Part shown: positions 31,895 through 41,390 of the stretch, piece by piece
Position numbering within the stretch: position 1 is the stretch's first letter
Layout: each line of letters begins with the position of its first letter
Source of the DNA: Frigoriglobus tundricola
GTDB lineage: Bacteria > Planctomycetota > Planctomycetia > Gemmatales > Gemmataceae
Assembly (NCBI RefSeq): GCF_013128195.2
Contig: NZ_CP053452.2
Coordinates: 3,348,001-3,412,000, forward strand
DNA length: 64,000 nucleotides
Reading direction: 5' to 3'
Notes under the pieces: model-generated
Told to the model about the DNA's origin: nothing
The model's input: the letters and a program-made list of their open reading frames with translations, nothing else
Databases searched by the model: none
Translations under genes and position numbers: made by a program

Positions 31895-34036
31895 TCACTT
31901 CGCCTTGATCGCTGCGAAAATCGCGTCGGCGAATTCGAGCGCTTCGCGCCCGCCGGACGCGGTGACCACCAGCTTGGTACTCTCGGTCCGGTCGGTAACC
32001 ACCCCCGGCGGCTGCCATTTGATCCCGGACCTCTCACCGACGAGGTCCGGGAACCCCCGCTTCAGTGGATCACAATCGGCCGCCCGCTTCCCCTTCAGCA
32101 CGCCCTGCCCGACGAGCACGCCCTGGCCCAGGCCGATTGCGGCCACCGGGCGACCCGCCTTCTGCATCCGGGAGATCAGCGCTTTCGCCGCCCGCGCGCC
32201 GCGGCCGGTGGTGTACTCCTCGAACCGGTTGCCGGCGAACACCACCGCGGCGCACTCGGACACGTCGGTAGTCTCGGTCAACTTGATGTCGATCGGCACC
32301 GGGTCGGCGCCCTTGGCCCCCCCTTTGTGGTCCGGCGCGTTGAGGTCCGGCACAGACCGGTCGCCATCGGTGGACGTTGTGACGACGGTCAGCCCCTTCG
32401 CCTCGAGCCGCTCGCGGACCGGAACGTAGTCGTGCAGCCAGACGCCTTTGCTCGGCAGGACGTACAGCACCTTCGCGCGCGCCTTCGGGGGCGGCGTGAT
32501 CTCGGTCGGCGGCACCCGCGGGTTCGGCTTTTCGTCCTTCGCGCCCTTGTCGTCCGTTCCGCCGTTCGGTGGGGCCGCCGGCCCCGTCTTTGCGGTCGCG
32601 GCCGGATCGGCCGGGGCGTCGTTCGAGGTGGTGCGCGCCCTCTTCCCGCTCAGCGCGATGATGGCGCCGACGAACACCAGCGCGGCGACGGCGCCGCCGA
32701 GGACGGGCCACCGGAGGCGCCGCCACGGCGACGCGCGTTTCTTCCCCCGCTTCGCCCGCTTCAGCCGCGGGGTCTCGGCCAGCGTCGCCGCGCCGGGCAC
32801 GGGCGCCGTGTCGGACGACGCCCCGCTCGCGACGGGCGGCGGCGTGACGACGGACGCGTCCACGATCTCGAAATTCGGCTCCTTCGGCGAGTCGGAGCGG
32901 GTGTACGGCAGGAGCGCGGCGGCGACCTCGGCGGCCGTCTGGTAGCGGTCCGCCGGCTTCTTCGCCATCATCTTCGCGAGCACGGCCGCCAGCCCCTCGG
33001 GCACGTCCTTGCGGGCGCCGTGGACCGACGGCGGTTCGGCGTGGGTGTGGGCGATCAGCTTGTCGAGGTGCGTGGACGCGCTCTGGAAGGGCGGGCGGCC
33101 GGTGAGCAGGAAGTACAGCGTGCAGCCGAGCGAGTAGATGTCGCTCCGCGGGTCCACGTCGTGCGAGTTCTTCGCCTGTTCCGGGGAGAGGTAGTCCGGG
33201 GTGCCCATGACCAGGTTCGGGTTGGTCACGCCGGCGTTCGCGAGTTCCTTCGCGGCGCCGAACGGCACCCGCCCGCTCTGGGGGGCGGGCGGCTCCTCGT
33301 CGTCCGCGTGCCCGAAGCGGGCGAGCCCGAAGTCGAGGATCTTGACCTGCCCCTTCCGGGTGACCATCAGGTTCTGCGGCTTGATGTCGCGGTGAACCAT
33401 CCCCTTATCGGCCGCGTGCTGGAGCCCGAGGGCGGCCTGTCGGGTGAAGTTACTGGCCATCGGCGCCGGCAGCGGCCCCTTCTTCGCGATCAGCCGGTCG
33501 AGGCTGACGCCCTCCACGAACTCCATGACCAGGAAGTGCGCGCCGCCGGCCTCCCCGGTGTCGTGGGCGAGGATGACGCTGGGGTGGTTGAGCTGGGCGG
33601 CGGCGCGGATCTCCTTGCGGAACCGCTCGACGGCGCTGGCCCGCGCGGTCAGGTGCAAGGACACCACCTTGATCGCGATGACCCGGCCCATGAGCCGGTC
33701 TTCGGCCTTGTAAACGGTGCCCATCCCGCCGGCGCCGAGTTCACTGATGATGCGGTACCGCGGGTGGTCGGCGAACCCGGCCGGGAGCCGGGGCGGGGGG
33801 GAGCCGATGGTCCCCGGGGTGAGCGACCGGGGCGGGCCGCCGGAATGAACCGTGGCCGGTGCGACGGCCGCATCGCGGGCCAGTCCGGCGAGCGAGTCGT
33901 TCGGCACCAGTTGCAGCACGCGACAGCACTCTTCACACGCGCCGACGTGACCCGCGACGGTGGCCGATTCCTGCTCCGCCAGCTCCCCGCGGACGAACGC
34001 GGCCAGAGTTTCCGGTTTCGGGCACGCAACAGACAT
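31895..34036 (-). CDS. Membrane Ser/Thr kinase with degenerate DJ-1/PfpI-like C-terminal domain
   Basis: A 713-residue protein. An anti-sigma-like H30/C34/C37 cluster (GHVGACEEC) opens it. Kinase about 93-370: GAGGMG at 101-106, K123, HRD 215-217, DFG 235-237, then SPEQ. A basic stretch and a membrane helix (VLGGAVAALVFVGAIIAL, about 455-475) follow. The last 170 residues (KVLYVLPSKGVWLHDYVPVRERLEAKGL... CAAVVFAGNRFEEY ... VAAIGLGQGVLV) match the DJ-1/PfpI amidotransferase fold, but the nucleophile-elbow Cys-His is Gly635-Leu636, so the domain is probably a binding module. The gene follows the sigma factor at 34217 and is likely co-transcribed with it. Confidence 0.88.
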   Translation of the reverse strand: MSVACPKPETLAAFVRGELAEQESATVAGHVGACEECCRVLQLVPNDSLAGLARDAAVAPATVHSGGPPRSLTPGTIGSPPPRLPAGFADHPRYRIISELGAGGMGTVYKAEDRLMGRVIAIKVVSLHLTARASAVERFRKEIRAAAQLNHPSVILAHDTGEAGGAHFLVMEFVEGVSLDRLIAKKGPLPAPMASNFTRQAALGLQHAADKGMVHRDIKPQNLMVTRKGQVKILDFGLARFGHADDEEPPAPQSGRVPFGAAKELANAGVTNPNLVMGTPDYLSPEQAKNSHDVDPRSDIYSLGCTLYFLLTGRPPFQSASTHLDKLIAHTHAEPPSVHGARKDVPEGLAAVLAKMMAKKPADRYQTAAEVAAALLPYTRSDSPKEPNFEIVDASVVTPPPVASGASSDTAPVPGAATLAETPRLKRAKRGKKRASPWRRLRWPVLGGAVAALVFVGAIIALSGKRARTTSNDAPADPAATAKTGPAAPPNGGTDDKGAKDEKPNPRVPPTEITPPPKARAKVLYVLPSKGVWLHDYVPVRERLEAKGLTVVTTSTDGDRSVPDLNAPDHKGGAKGADPVPIDIKLTETTDVSECAAVVFAGNRFEEYTTGRGARAAKALISRMQKAGRPVAAIGLGQGVLVGQGVLKGKRAADCDPLKRGFPDLVGERSGIKWQPPGVVTDRTESTKLVVTASGGREALEFADAIFAAIKAK

Positions 34037-34216
34037 CGGGTCCGGCCTCCGTGGGTCGATTCGTGGTTCGCACCAAGAATGGCACGAAAAAGGTCCGAGC
34101 TTTCGTGTTTTGGATTTCTCTTCGTTCCCTTCACACCCGGCGCCGGATTTTTTCAGGCGGAACGAGAAAAATGATCGCAGTGTACCCGATTGCGACCTGA
34201 GATTCGATCCGTTGCC

Positions 34217-34801
34217 TCACCCGAGTAGCCCGCCGGCCTCTTTGCGCAGCCGGGAGAGTACCCGGGATTTGGCGATGTACACGGCGTTGGGCGTGGTGCC
34301 GTATTCGGCCGCCACCTCTTCCGCGGACAGGCCGTCCAGCACGAACCGGCCGAACAGGTCCCAGGTGCCGGTCTCGAAGTCGGCCCGGATACGGTCGAGC
34401 AGCTTGCGGGTGACGTGCAGGTCGTGTTCGCGCTCCCAGGCGCGGGCGAAGTCGTCGGTGGGGTCTTCGAGGCGGGCGAGGTAACTGCCGAAGTCGGACC
34501 CGCCGGGGGCGGTCGGGGTCCACTTGCGGCTCTTCCACACGGTCCGCGCGCAGTTGGCGGCGATGGCCCGGAGCCAGCCGCGGAACGCCCCGGGCCTGTG
34601 GGGGTGAACGAACTCGGGGAACCGGCGGATCACCACCGCCATCACGTCCTGAACCAGGTCGTCGGCGTCGGCACCGCGCACGTTCAGCCGCTCCGCCCAC
34701 CCGCGGATGAGCGGGGTGTACAGTTCGACGAGCCGGTTCCAGGCGTCCGCGTCGCGCGCGTCGCGGAGCCGTTCCAAGAGTGTCGCCGACGTGACCGACA
34801 T
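34217..34801 (-). CDS. ECF-type RNA polymerase sigma factor
   Basis: A 194-residue sigma-70-family protein. Region 2: LVELYTPLIRGWAERLNVRGADADDLVQDVM and FRGWLRAIAANCARTVW. Region 4: LDGLSAEEVAAEYGTTPNAVYIAKSRVLSRLRKEAGG. The same architecture and order (sigma then kinase, 180 bases apart) is seen at 7911/8587 and 55956/55327. The kinase downstream has a zinc-finger-like N-terminus which could bind this sigma factor (inference). No anti-sigma gene is otherwise present. Confidence 0.88.
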   Translation of the reverse strand: MSVTSATLLERLRDARDADAWNRLVELYTPLIRGWAERLNVRGADADDLVQDVMAVVIRRFPEFVHPHRPGAFRGWLRAIAANCARTVWKSRKWTPTAPGGSDFGSYLARLEDPTDDFARAWEREHDLHVTRKLLDRIRADFETGTWDLFGRFVLDGLSAEEVAAEYGTTPNAVYIAKSRVLSRLRKEAGGLLG

Positions 34802-35040
34802 GACTCACCCCCGTACCAGTTTACCCCATCCGCTACCGCGAAGGGAGCCCGGTGTCGGCTGGCCCCCGCCGTGCGTTCGCGTTTCGGTCGCGTTCGCCCG
34901 TCCCAGCCGGGGCGCGCGAATTAACCCGCAACGGGCGAACGGGCCGTTCGTGCGAACCCCCGGCAAGTGCCGGCCGGCGCTTGTGGGTGCGGACGGCCGC
35001 GGTCTATAATTTGACATCGACCGGTGCGCCTGGAGGTGTC

Positions 35041-36732
35041 GTGCCCGACCGCCCCCGCCTGCTACTCATCGGCCCGTCCGTCGGGCCTCTGGACGGCGCC
35101 CTCGCCGCCGCGGCGGACGTGGAACCGGTGTCCAACGACCCGGCGGAGGTCGCCCGGCGGCTGCACGGCGGCGAGTTCGCCGCCGTGGTCGCGGCGCCGG
35201 ACGTCGTGGTCGGCCTGCTCGACCGGTTCCGCCGCGACGAACTCATCATCGGCCACATCGAGAAGGGACTCGCCGTTCTGGACGCGGCCGGCGTGGTGCA
35301 GTGGGCCAACCCGGTGTTCCGCGCCTCCGCCCTCGACGATCCGGTCGGGAGGCCGCTGCTCGAAGCACTGGGTAGCGATCGCGTGTCCGTGGAATCCGCC
35401 GCGGGCCTGTCGAACGTCCTCGACCCGGCCGACCCGCTCGCCCTCGCGCGGGCCGGGGTCCCTATGGTGCTCCGCGTACACTGCGGCGGCGGACAGAGCC
35501 GGCCGTTCTTGGAGGCCGATGTCCGCCCGGTCACCGACCCCAACGGGATCGTCACCGGGCTGATCGTCATCGTCCGCAACGTCACCCCGCAGGTGATCCA
35601 GCAGCAGAAGCTCGACGCGCTCCACGCCGCCGGCCGCGAACTCGCCGGCCTCGAAGCGGACCAGCTCACCGAGATGGACGTCGCGTCCCGCGTGGAGCTG
35701 CTCAAGGCCAACCTGCGCCGCACCATCCGCGACCTGCTGAAGTACGACACGATCGAGGTGCGGCTGCTCGACCGCAAGACGGGCGAGCTGCGGCCGCTCC
35801 TCGAGGACGGCATGCTGCCCGAGGCCGCGGGCCGCGTGCTGTACGCCCGGCCGACGGGGAACGGCGTGACCGGGTTCGTCGCCTCGACGGGCGAGAGCTA
35901 CCTGTGCGCCGACACCGCCAACGACCCGCACTACCTGGCCGGGGCCGCGGGCGCCCGCAGCTCGATGACGGTGCCGCTCAAGTTCCAGGACGAAGTCATC
36001 GGCACCCTGAACGTGGAGAGCCCGCGGGTCAACGGGTTCGGCCCGGACGACCTCCAGTTCACGGAACTGTTCAGCAAGGAGGTCGCCGCCGCGCTGCACA
36101 CGCTCGACCTGCTGAGCGCGCAACAGGTGTGTACCGCCGGGCAGTCGATCGAGGCGGTGAACAAGGAGGTGGCGCTCCCCCTAGACGAGGTGCTGACCGG
36201 CGCGACGGTGCTGCTCGAGCGGGCGCTGACGCACGACCCGGAGGCGGCCGACCGGCTGCGCCGCATCCTGAACGCCGCCCGGCAGGTGAAGGACAGCATC
36301 GCGCAGGTGGGCCGCGACCTGACCGCCGCACCGAAGTCGGCGGCGCCGCTCCTGGGCAAGCGGGTTCTGGTGGTGGAGTCCGACGAGCGGCTGCGCCGCC
36401 AGGCGCACCTGCTGCTGGGCCGGCTGGGCGCGACGGTCGAAACGGCCGGCACCGGCGCGGACGGGCTGGCGATGGCGACCGACGCCCTGTACGACGCGAT
36501 CTTCCAGGAGGTGAAGCCGCCGGACATGGGCGGGTACGAGTGCTACCGCCGCCTGCGGGCGGTGTGCCCGCGCGCGGTCGTGGCGCTGACGACCGGGTTC
36601 GGGTACGACGTGGCCCATTCGATCGTGAAGGCCCGCGCCGAGGGGATGCGGCACGTCCTGTTCAAGCCGCTCCGCCAGGATCAGGTCGTGAAAGCCGTTC
36701 TCGAAGGCGACCGGCCGTCCGTGCCGGGATAG
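35041..36732 (+). CDS. PAS-GAF sensor with C-terminal receiver lacking the acceptor aspartate
   Basis: A 563-residue cytosolic signalling protein. Residues 1-60 resemble a vestigial receiver (RPRLLLIGPS, VEPVSNDPAEVARRLHGGEF). PAS about 68-185 (EKGLAVLDAAGVVQWANPVF), GAF about 218-358, a helical dimerisation-like segment about 365-425 without a kinase ATPase domain, and a receiver at 439-555. The receiver keeps the acidic pocket (E446/D448), T517 and K542, but the phosphoacceptor position in IFQEV is Glu490 instead of Asp. It may be locked in an active-like state. GTG at 35041 is chosen for the ggaggtgtc ribosome binding site. Confidence 0.78.
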   Translation: MPDRPRLLLIGPSVGPLDGALAAAADVEPVSNDPAEVARRLHGGEFAAVVAAPDVVVGLLDRFRRDELIIGHIEKGLAVLDAAGVVQWANPVFRASALDDPVGRPLLEALGSDRVSVESAAGLSNVLDPADPLALARAGVPMVLRVHCGGGQSRPFLEADVRPVTDPNGIVTGLIVIVRNVTPQVIQQQKLDALHAAGRELAGLEADQLTEMDVASRVELLKANLRRTIRDLLKYDTIEVRLLDRKTGELRPLLEDGMLPEAAGRVLYARPTGNGVTGFVASTGESYLCADTANDPHYLAGAAGARSSMTVPLKFQDEVIGTLNVESPRVNGFGPDDLQFTELFSKEVAAALHTLDLLSAQQVCTAGQSIEAVNKEVALPLDEVLTGATVLLERALTHDPEAADRLRRILNAARQVKDSIAQVGRDLTAAPKSAAPLLGKRVLVVESDERLRRQAHLLLGRLGATVETAGTGADGLAMATDALYDAIFQEVKPPDMGGYECYRRLRAVCPRAVVALTTGFGYDVAHSIVKARAEGMRHVLFKPLRQDQVVKAVLEGDRPSVPG

Positions 36733-36753
36733 CCAAGCTCTTCTTACACCGCG

Positions 36754-37830
36754 TCAGGCGCCGACAACTTCCAATTGCTGCCGGATCGACGGCTCGGGCG
36801 TGAACCGTGTGAAGAAATGGGTTTCTCGCTCGGACAGGTTCCACGCTTCAACCGCCTGGCTCACTTCCTCGCTCGGATCGGCTACAGACGCGCGCTGTTT
36901 CCAGGGATGTGATGCGTTCGCTCCCAACTTGACGGCTTGCTCCCAGACCTCTTTGCCCCGCTGTTTGTTTCCCTGTCGTAGTCCCATTGTCCCAGCCAGT
37001 TCAAGACCGAACGCCACGTAGGCGCGCATGTCCGGGTGGTTCTGTTGCATGAGGTCGAGTTTCTGGTAGACATCCCACGCCTTCTCGACGAACGCAAGTT
37101 GCTCCGCAAAATGCGTTTTGCGGTCCTCAGCGTGGGCGGTGCAAGCCCGGTGGTAACAGATAATCGACGCCGTGACGAATGTGACGGGGTGCGGCACCAG
37201 CTCGACTTGACATTGCGCGTACTCCCACGCCTCAGCAAGTCGATCCTGACTTCGCAACAACAGCGGTTGTGCAGCGGTGGTCAGCACCAGCCCCACGTCA
37301 TCCGGGGCTTGGCGAATCGCATTCGCAAAAAAGAGCGCCGCCGCACGGAAGTTTGCCAGTTCACCACACAGGGCCGCTCGCACGAATGCCAAGCTAACCG
37401 GGGGTAAGACGTAAGGATGTTCCTGCAACACCGCTAACGATTCCGCGGGCTGCTTCTGTTGCCACAATTTCAGTAGCGTTTGGCGTATCCCCGCCACGTA
37501 TCCCGGCGATGTGCGCAGCTTCACGTCCTTCAGAAACTGAGGCAGCAGTCCGCGCACGTTCTTCGGCAGCACGCGGGCGTCGATCTTGTGTGCGAGATCC
37601 TGCGCCTTCTGGTAGTCCCCGCCCTTGTAATACTGCGTTGCGGCGAGGAACCGGAGAAGTTGCTTCTCGCCGCCCCCGTGCCGGACCTTCATCTCGGCTT
37701 CGAGAATGGCGCCGGCTTCGGCGTACTTCTGCCGCGCGCGCACGGTGTCGCCGACGCCCAGCGCGGCGAGACCTTCCGCAGCAGCGAGTGTTGCCGCCCC
37801 GCTCATGTTGACCAGAGGCATTTTTATCAC
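36754..37830 (-). CDS. TPR-like hypothetical protein
   Basis: A 358-residue helical protein with tetratricopeptide-like repeats: AAAEGLAALGVGDTVRARQKYAEAGAI, LLRFLAATQYYKGGDYQKAQDLA and FRAAALFFANAIRQAPDDVG. No signal peptide. Probably a protein-binding scaffold. The GTG at 37830 overlaps the upstream stop codon (GTGA) and has gaggaagg before it, suggesting translational coupling to the upstream gene; an ATG at 37821 is the alternative. Confidence 0.72.
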   Translation of the reverse strand: MIKMPLVNMSGAATLAAAEGLAALGVGDTVRARQKYAEAGAILEAEMKVRHGGGEKQLLRFLAATQYYKGGDYQKAQDLAHKIDARVLPKNVRGLLPQFLKDVKLRTSPGYVAGIRQTLLKLWQQKQPAESLAVLQEHPYVLPPVSLAFVRAALCGELANFRAAALFFANAIRQAPDDVGLVLTTAAQPLLLRSQDRLAEAWEYAQCQVELVPHPVTFVTASIICYHRACTAHAEDRKTHFAEQLAFVEKAWDVYQKLDLMQQNHPDMRAYVAFGLELAGTMGLRQGNKQRGKEVWEQAVKLGANASHPWKQRASVADPSEEVSQAVEAWNLSERETHFFTRFTPEPSIRQQLEVVGA

Positions 37831-38468
37831 GGCTTCGCCTTCCTCTTTCTCTTCCCTTTCCTCTTGCGCGGCTTCTTGCACACGTAATGCAGGTAACTCT
37901 GGACGATGTCTCCCTGCGGGTGGGAGAAGGTCGTTACCGCAGCGAATCCCGCTCGGCTGTGCATCAGCACCTGAGTCTTCTTTTGGCTCAGGCGCGCTCG
38001 CGACTGCGAACCGTTTGAATCGGTTCGGATGCCGCTACTCTCCGCCTGGATCGGCCGTTTCAACCCGCCGACCTGAACCAGGTAGTCCCCGCCGCTCCCG
38101 ATCGAGAGAACCTGAAGGATTTCTCCTTGTGCCAGATCGTGAATCAACAGCCCCATCACCGCGATGGCCGCCTGCTCAGTAATATCTTGCGGCGCGACGG
38201 TGACGTTCCACTGGACGGCCAAATCACCCGCGTAGTTCGCCAGACCGTTCCAGCCGATCTGTCGATTCTCCTGTGTCGCCACCCCAGCGCCGGGGCGCGC
38301 CAGCCAGTCGATCGCGACGGCCCTACTCATCGTACCCGCCGGGAGCGTCGTCGGGTCAATACTCAACCGGATGATTGTCGATGCCGCGCACTGAGTGAGC
38401 AAGGCCGCCCCGCACCGCGGGTGTGCCATCGGCAGAGTGGCAAGTTCGAGAATGGGCCCGTGCAACAT
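37827..38468 (-). CDS. Hypothetical protein with basic C-terminal tail
   Basis: A 213-residue protein. The first two thirds look like strands and helices (SRAVAIDWLARPGAGVATQE; WNVTVAPQDITEQAAIAVMGLLIHDLA; VLSIGSGGDYLVQVGGL). The tail CKKPRKRKGKRKRKAKP is highly basic, so nucleic-acid or membrane-surface contact is possible. No family is recognised. It is translated upstream of and coupled to the TPR gene. Confidence 0.65.
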   Translation of the reverse strand: MLHGPILELATLPMAHPRCGAALLTQCAASTIIRLSIDPTTLPAGTMSRAVAIDWLARPGAGVATQENRQIGWNGLANYAGDLAVQWNVTVAPQDITEQAAIAVMGLLIHDLAQGEILQVLSIGSGGDYLVQVGGLKRPIQAESSGIRTDSNGSQSRARLSQKKTQVLMHSRAGFAAVTTFSHPQGDIVQSYLHYVCKKPRKRKGKRKRKAKP

Positions 38469-38701
38469 GGGGCGACCAGAGCGGAAGTGGGCGGCAAAGT
38501 TTCGAGATTGTATTTGCTCCGTGAACGTGCGGGAACATCTGTGCCCGCAGGTAGCTCCAGCAGATAGCGTTTCGCCTCGCCCGACCGGTACTCACCGCGT
38601 TCTCAGAACTCTTCGCCACCACTTGCGGTTAGGATGCGCCGGTGAGGCCCGCCGCCGGCGCCCGCGGTGGCACGTTCCGCTTCACTCTCCGGAGCCCGAT
38701 C

Positions 38702-39964
38702 ATGACCCCGCATTTCGGACAGCACGTCCGTCGGTTCGCCCCCGTCGTCGCGCTCGCGGCCGGCATCGCACTCGTCGCGTGCGCCGCGCCGCGCACCCGC
38801 GCCGGCGACTGGCCCCAGTGGCGCGGCGCGAACCGCGATGCGAAGGCCGCCGACTTCAAGGCGCCCAAGACGTGGCCCAAGGAACTCACGCAGAAGTGGA
38901 AGGTCACCGTGGGCGACGGTGTCGCCACGCCCGCGCTCGTCGGCGATAAGCTCTTCGTGTTCACCCGCGACGGCGACGCCAAGACCGGAACCGAGGTGCT
39001 CCGCTGTCTCGACGCCGGGACCGGTAAGGAAGAGTGGGCCGACAAGTACGACGCGTCGTTCAAGGCCAGCGCGGACGCCGGCTTCCCCGGCCCGCGCTGT
39101 TCCCCGGCCGTGGCCGAGGGCAAAGTCGTGACGCTCGGCGTGAACGGTACGCTGTCCTGCCTCGAAGCCGACACGGGCAAGAAGCTGTGGCGGGTCGAAA
39201 CGAAGGGGATGCCCCGGTTCCACACGTCCAGTTCGCCGATCATCGTGGACAAACTCGTGGTGGCACAGTTCGGCGGCGAGAGCAAGGGCGGGATCGCCGC
39301 CTACGACCTCGGCACCGGCGACGAGAAGTGGAAGTGGGCCGACGAGGGCACCGCCTACGCCTCGCCCGTGGTGATGACCGTGGGCGACACGAAAATGCTC
39401 GTCGCGGAAACGTCCGCGAGCGTGATCGGGCTCGACCTCAAGACCGGCAAGCTGCTGTGGAAGACGGGGTTCGCCGTCACCGGCCGCGGCTACAACTCGT
39501 CCACTCCGATGGTGGACGGTCAGACCGTGATCTTCTCCGGCACGGCGCGCGGAACCCGCGCCCTGAAGATCGAAAAGAACGGCGACGAGTTCACGCCGAA
39601 AGAGGTGTGGAACAACAAGGACACCTCGGTGATTTACAACACGCCCGTGCTGACGGACGGTCACGTGTTCGGGCTGACCTCCACCGACACCCTGTTCTGC
39701 GTGAGTGCCGAGACCGGCAAGACCGACTGGACGGAACCGCTGGCGGGCGGCCGGGGCTACGGCAACATCGTCGCGGCCGGCGACGTGCTACTCGCGCTCC
39801 CGCCGACCGGTCAACTCACCGTGTTCGAGCCGAGCGCGAAGGAGTTCAAGAAGCTCGCGAGCTACAAGGTGGGGGAGGGCGCGACCTACGCCTACCCGAT
39901 CGCGACCGGGAACCGCATCTACGTGAAGGACAAGACCGCGGTCATCCTGTGGACGGTCGAGTGA
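38702..39964 (+). CDS. Secreted PQQ-like beta-propeller protein
   Basis: A 420-residue protein. The N-terminus (FAPVVALAAGIALVACAAP) is a signal peptide, possibly with a lipobox Cys in LVAC. The mature part starts GDWPQWRGANRD and has the blades CLDAGTGKEEWADKY, CLEADTGKKLWRVETKG, GLDLKTGKLLWKTG and CVSAETGKTDWTE. Same type as the protein at 13136. Function likely extracytoplasmic, possibly polymer binding; no dehydrogenase signature. ATG at 38702 precedes the signal peptide directly; in-frame upstream residues are arginine-rich. Confidence 0.85.
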   Translation: MTPHFGQHVRRFAPVVALAAGIALVACAAPRTRAGDWPQWRGANRDAKAADFKAPKTWPKELTQKWKVTVGDGVATPALVGDKLFVFTRDGDAKTGTEVLRCLDAGTGKEEWADKYDASFKASADAGFPGPRCSPAVAEGKVVTLGVNGTLSCLEADTGKKLWRVETKGMPRFHTSSSPIIVDKLVVAQFGGESKGGIAAYDLGTGDEKWKWADEGTAYASPVVMTVGDTKMLVAETSASVIGLDLKTGKLLWKTGFAVTGRGYNSSTPMVDGQTVIFSGTARGTRALKIEKNGDEFTPKEVWNNKDTSVIYNTPVLTDGHVFGLTSTDTLFCVSAETGKTDWTEPLAGGRGYGNIVAAGDVLLALPPTGQLTVFEPSAKEFKKLASYKVGEGATYAYPIATGNRIYVKDKTAVILWTVE

Positions 39965-40144
39965 CGGCGGCGACAGGCGCCGCGCGCGGAAGCCGTCCCG
40001 AACCGTACGGTTCGCGGTCCCTGCCATTTGCCGATAGGGAAAGCGGCCGGATGAAAGCCCGTTGTGTTCCGCGAATCGGACGGCTTGGCTTCACGGGCTC
40101 CGAGCGGAGCGACACGGCTCGGCCGTTGCCCCCAGGAGGGCGAA

Positions 40145-40227
40145 GGTGTTACCCCCGTAACACCGCCGATGGGATCTTGCTCGCCACGGACGGATCCATG
40201 GCGCGAAGGTGTTACCCTCGTAACACC
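40145..40227. promoter_or_regulatory. Two identical 20-bp palindromes 63 bp apart
   Basis: ggtgttacccccgtaacacc (40145-40164) and ggtgttaccctcgtaacacc (40208-40227) are the same inverted repeat, GGTGTTAC-N4-GTAACACC, each preceded by cgaa. The centre-to-centre distance is 63 bp, close to six helical turns. They look like operator sites for a dimeric regulator or paired mobile-repeat ends. The 39965-40380 gap contains no gene; both neighbours end here, which argues against a simple promoter. Confidence 0.5.
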
Positions 40228-40380
40228 GGGCTCGCCGGACCGACGCGGTAGGGCCGGAGCATCGTCCTCCCGGAAAGAAAGAGGGGACCGCCGACGGGTG
40301 TGCGTACGAGACAAGTGCCAATGAGAACGGGGCATCTCTGGCCGCAGTGCGACGCACGCGCACCCCGACCAATCGCTACC

Positions 40381-41162
40381 TCAAATCACCAGCCCGTCGC
40401 CGAAGCGGTCGAACAGCGCGGCGGCGCCGGGGCCTTCGATCCGGTTGTCGGTCACGTCCAATTGCCTCACGTTCCGCAAACGCGCGGAACGGGCCAGAAC
40501 GTGCGCCTCCAGGCAGGTGAAGGCGTTTTGCCGAAGACTCAGGCTCCGCACGTTCGGCAGGAACGGCGAACGGGTCAACCACGCCACCAGTGCCGATCGG
40601 TGATACGTGTGGTTCAGTGCATCGAGAGCGAGAGCCGACGCGGACGCCATGAGCGGCGACGAGAGCAACGCCGCGACGAACGCGTCCTGCTGGCCGACGG
40701 TTCCCTGTTGCCGCACGAGTTTCACGGACACCGGGTGCGGGAAGGGTAAGAGCCTTCGGGCTTCGGCGGCGCGTGCCGGCGACGTTTCACCGATTTCGAA
40801 CAGCACGTCCGATACGGGTTCGCCGGCGATCAACCGCCGGACCGGAACCATATTCCCGAGCGCACCCGCAATGATGCGGAGCCGCGTGACGAACCCGCGC
40901 TCGAAGTTCGGGAGTACGAGCGCCGCGCTCCAGGGCCATTCGGAGGGCGGGTCCGGCAACCCGGCCCAGCGCCACGAGTGCGCCAGAAACAGCCCCTTGG
41001 CCTCTTCCGGCGCGCCGGCACACTGCGCACGGATAAAGTCGGCGCGGGTCGCATCGGCCAGGGCGCCGGATTCGCTAAAGCCAGTCGGCGAACATGAGCC
41101 GTGGGACGTCGTCCGCCGGGTGCGCCATCACCGCGCGAAGCAAAAGGTCACGATCGGTCATC
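40381..41162 (-). pseudogene. Frameshifted TIGR02996/LRR protein
   Basis: The start MTDRDLLLRAVMAHPADDVPRLMFADWL (41162) is the canonical TIGR02996 opening, then a stop appears. In the next frame SGALADATRADFIRAQ continues exactly as family members do, followed by degenerate LRR-like blocks (LPNVRSLSLRQNAF, LRNVRQLDVTDNRI) ending at 40381. One extra T at 41078-41082 (CTTTAGC for CTTAGC) explains the shift. The protein is broken in its first 30 residues. Confidence 0.8.
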
Positions 41163-41390
41163 GGCGGCCCCCGGTCGGATGCGTTGGGGGTAAGGAGGCG
41201 ACGTCCGGGACCGAGGTTCACAGCGCCCCAAACGACACACGAGGGTACCCGGCCCGCACGGAAGTTGATCCCGAGGCACGAGTCAAGCCGTCACTCGGGT
41301 CACGGGCAGCCGGCAACGGCCCACGTTCTCTCTGGTCCCGGCGGGGGCGGTTCCGCAGTTTACCAGCATCACAAGACCACGGGAGAGAGC

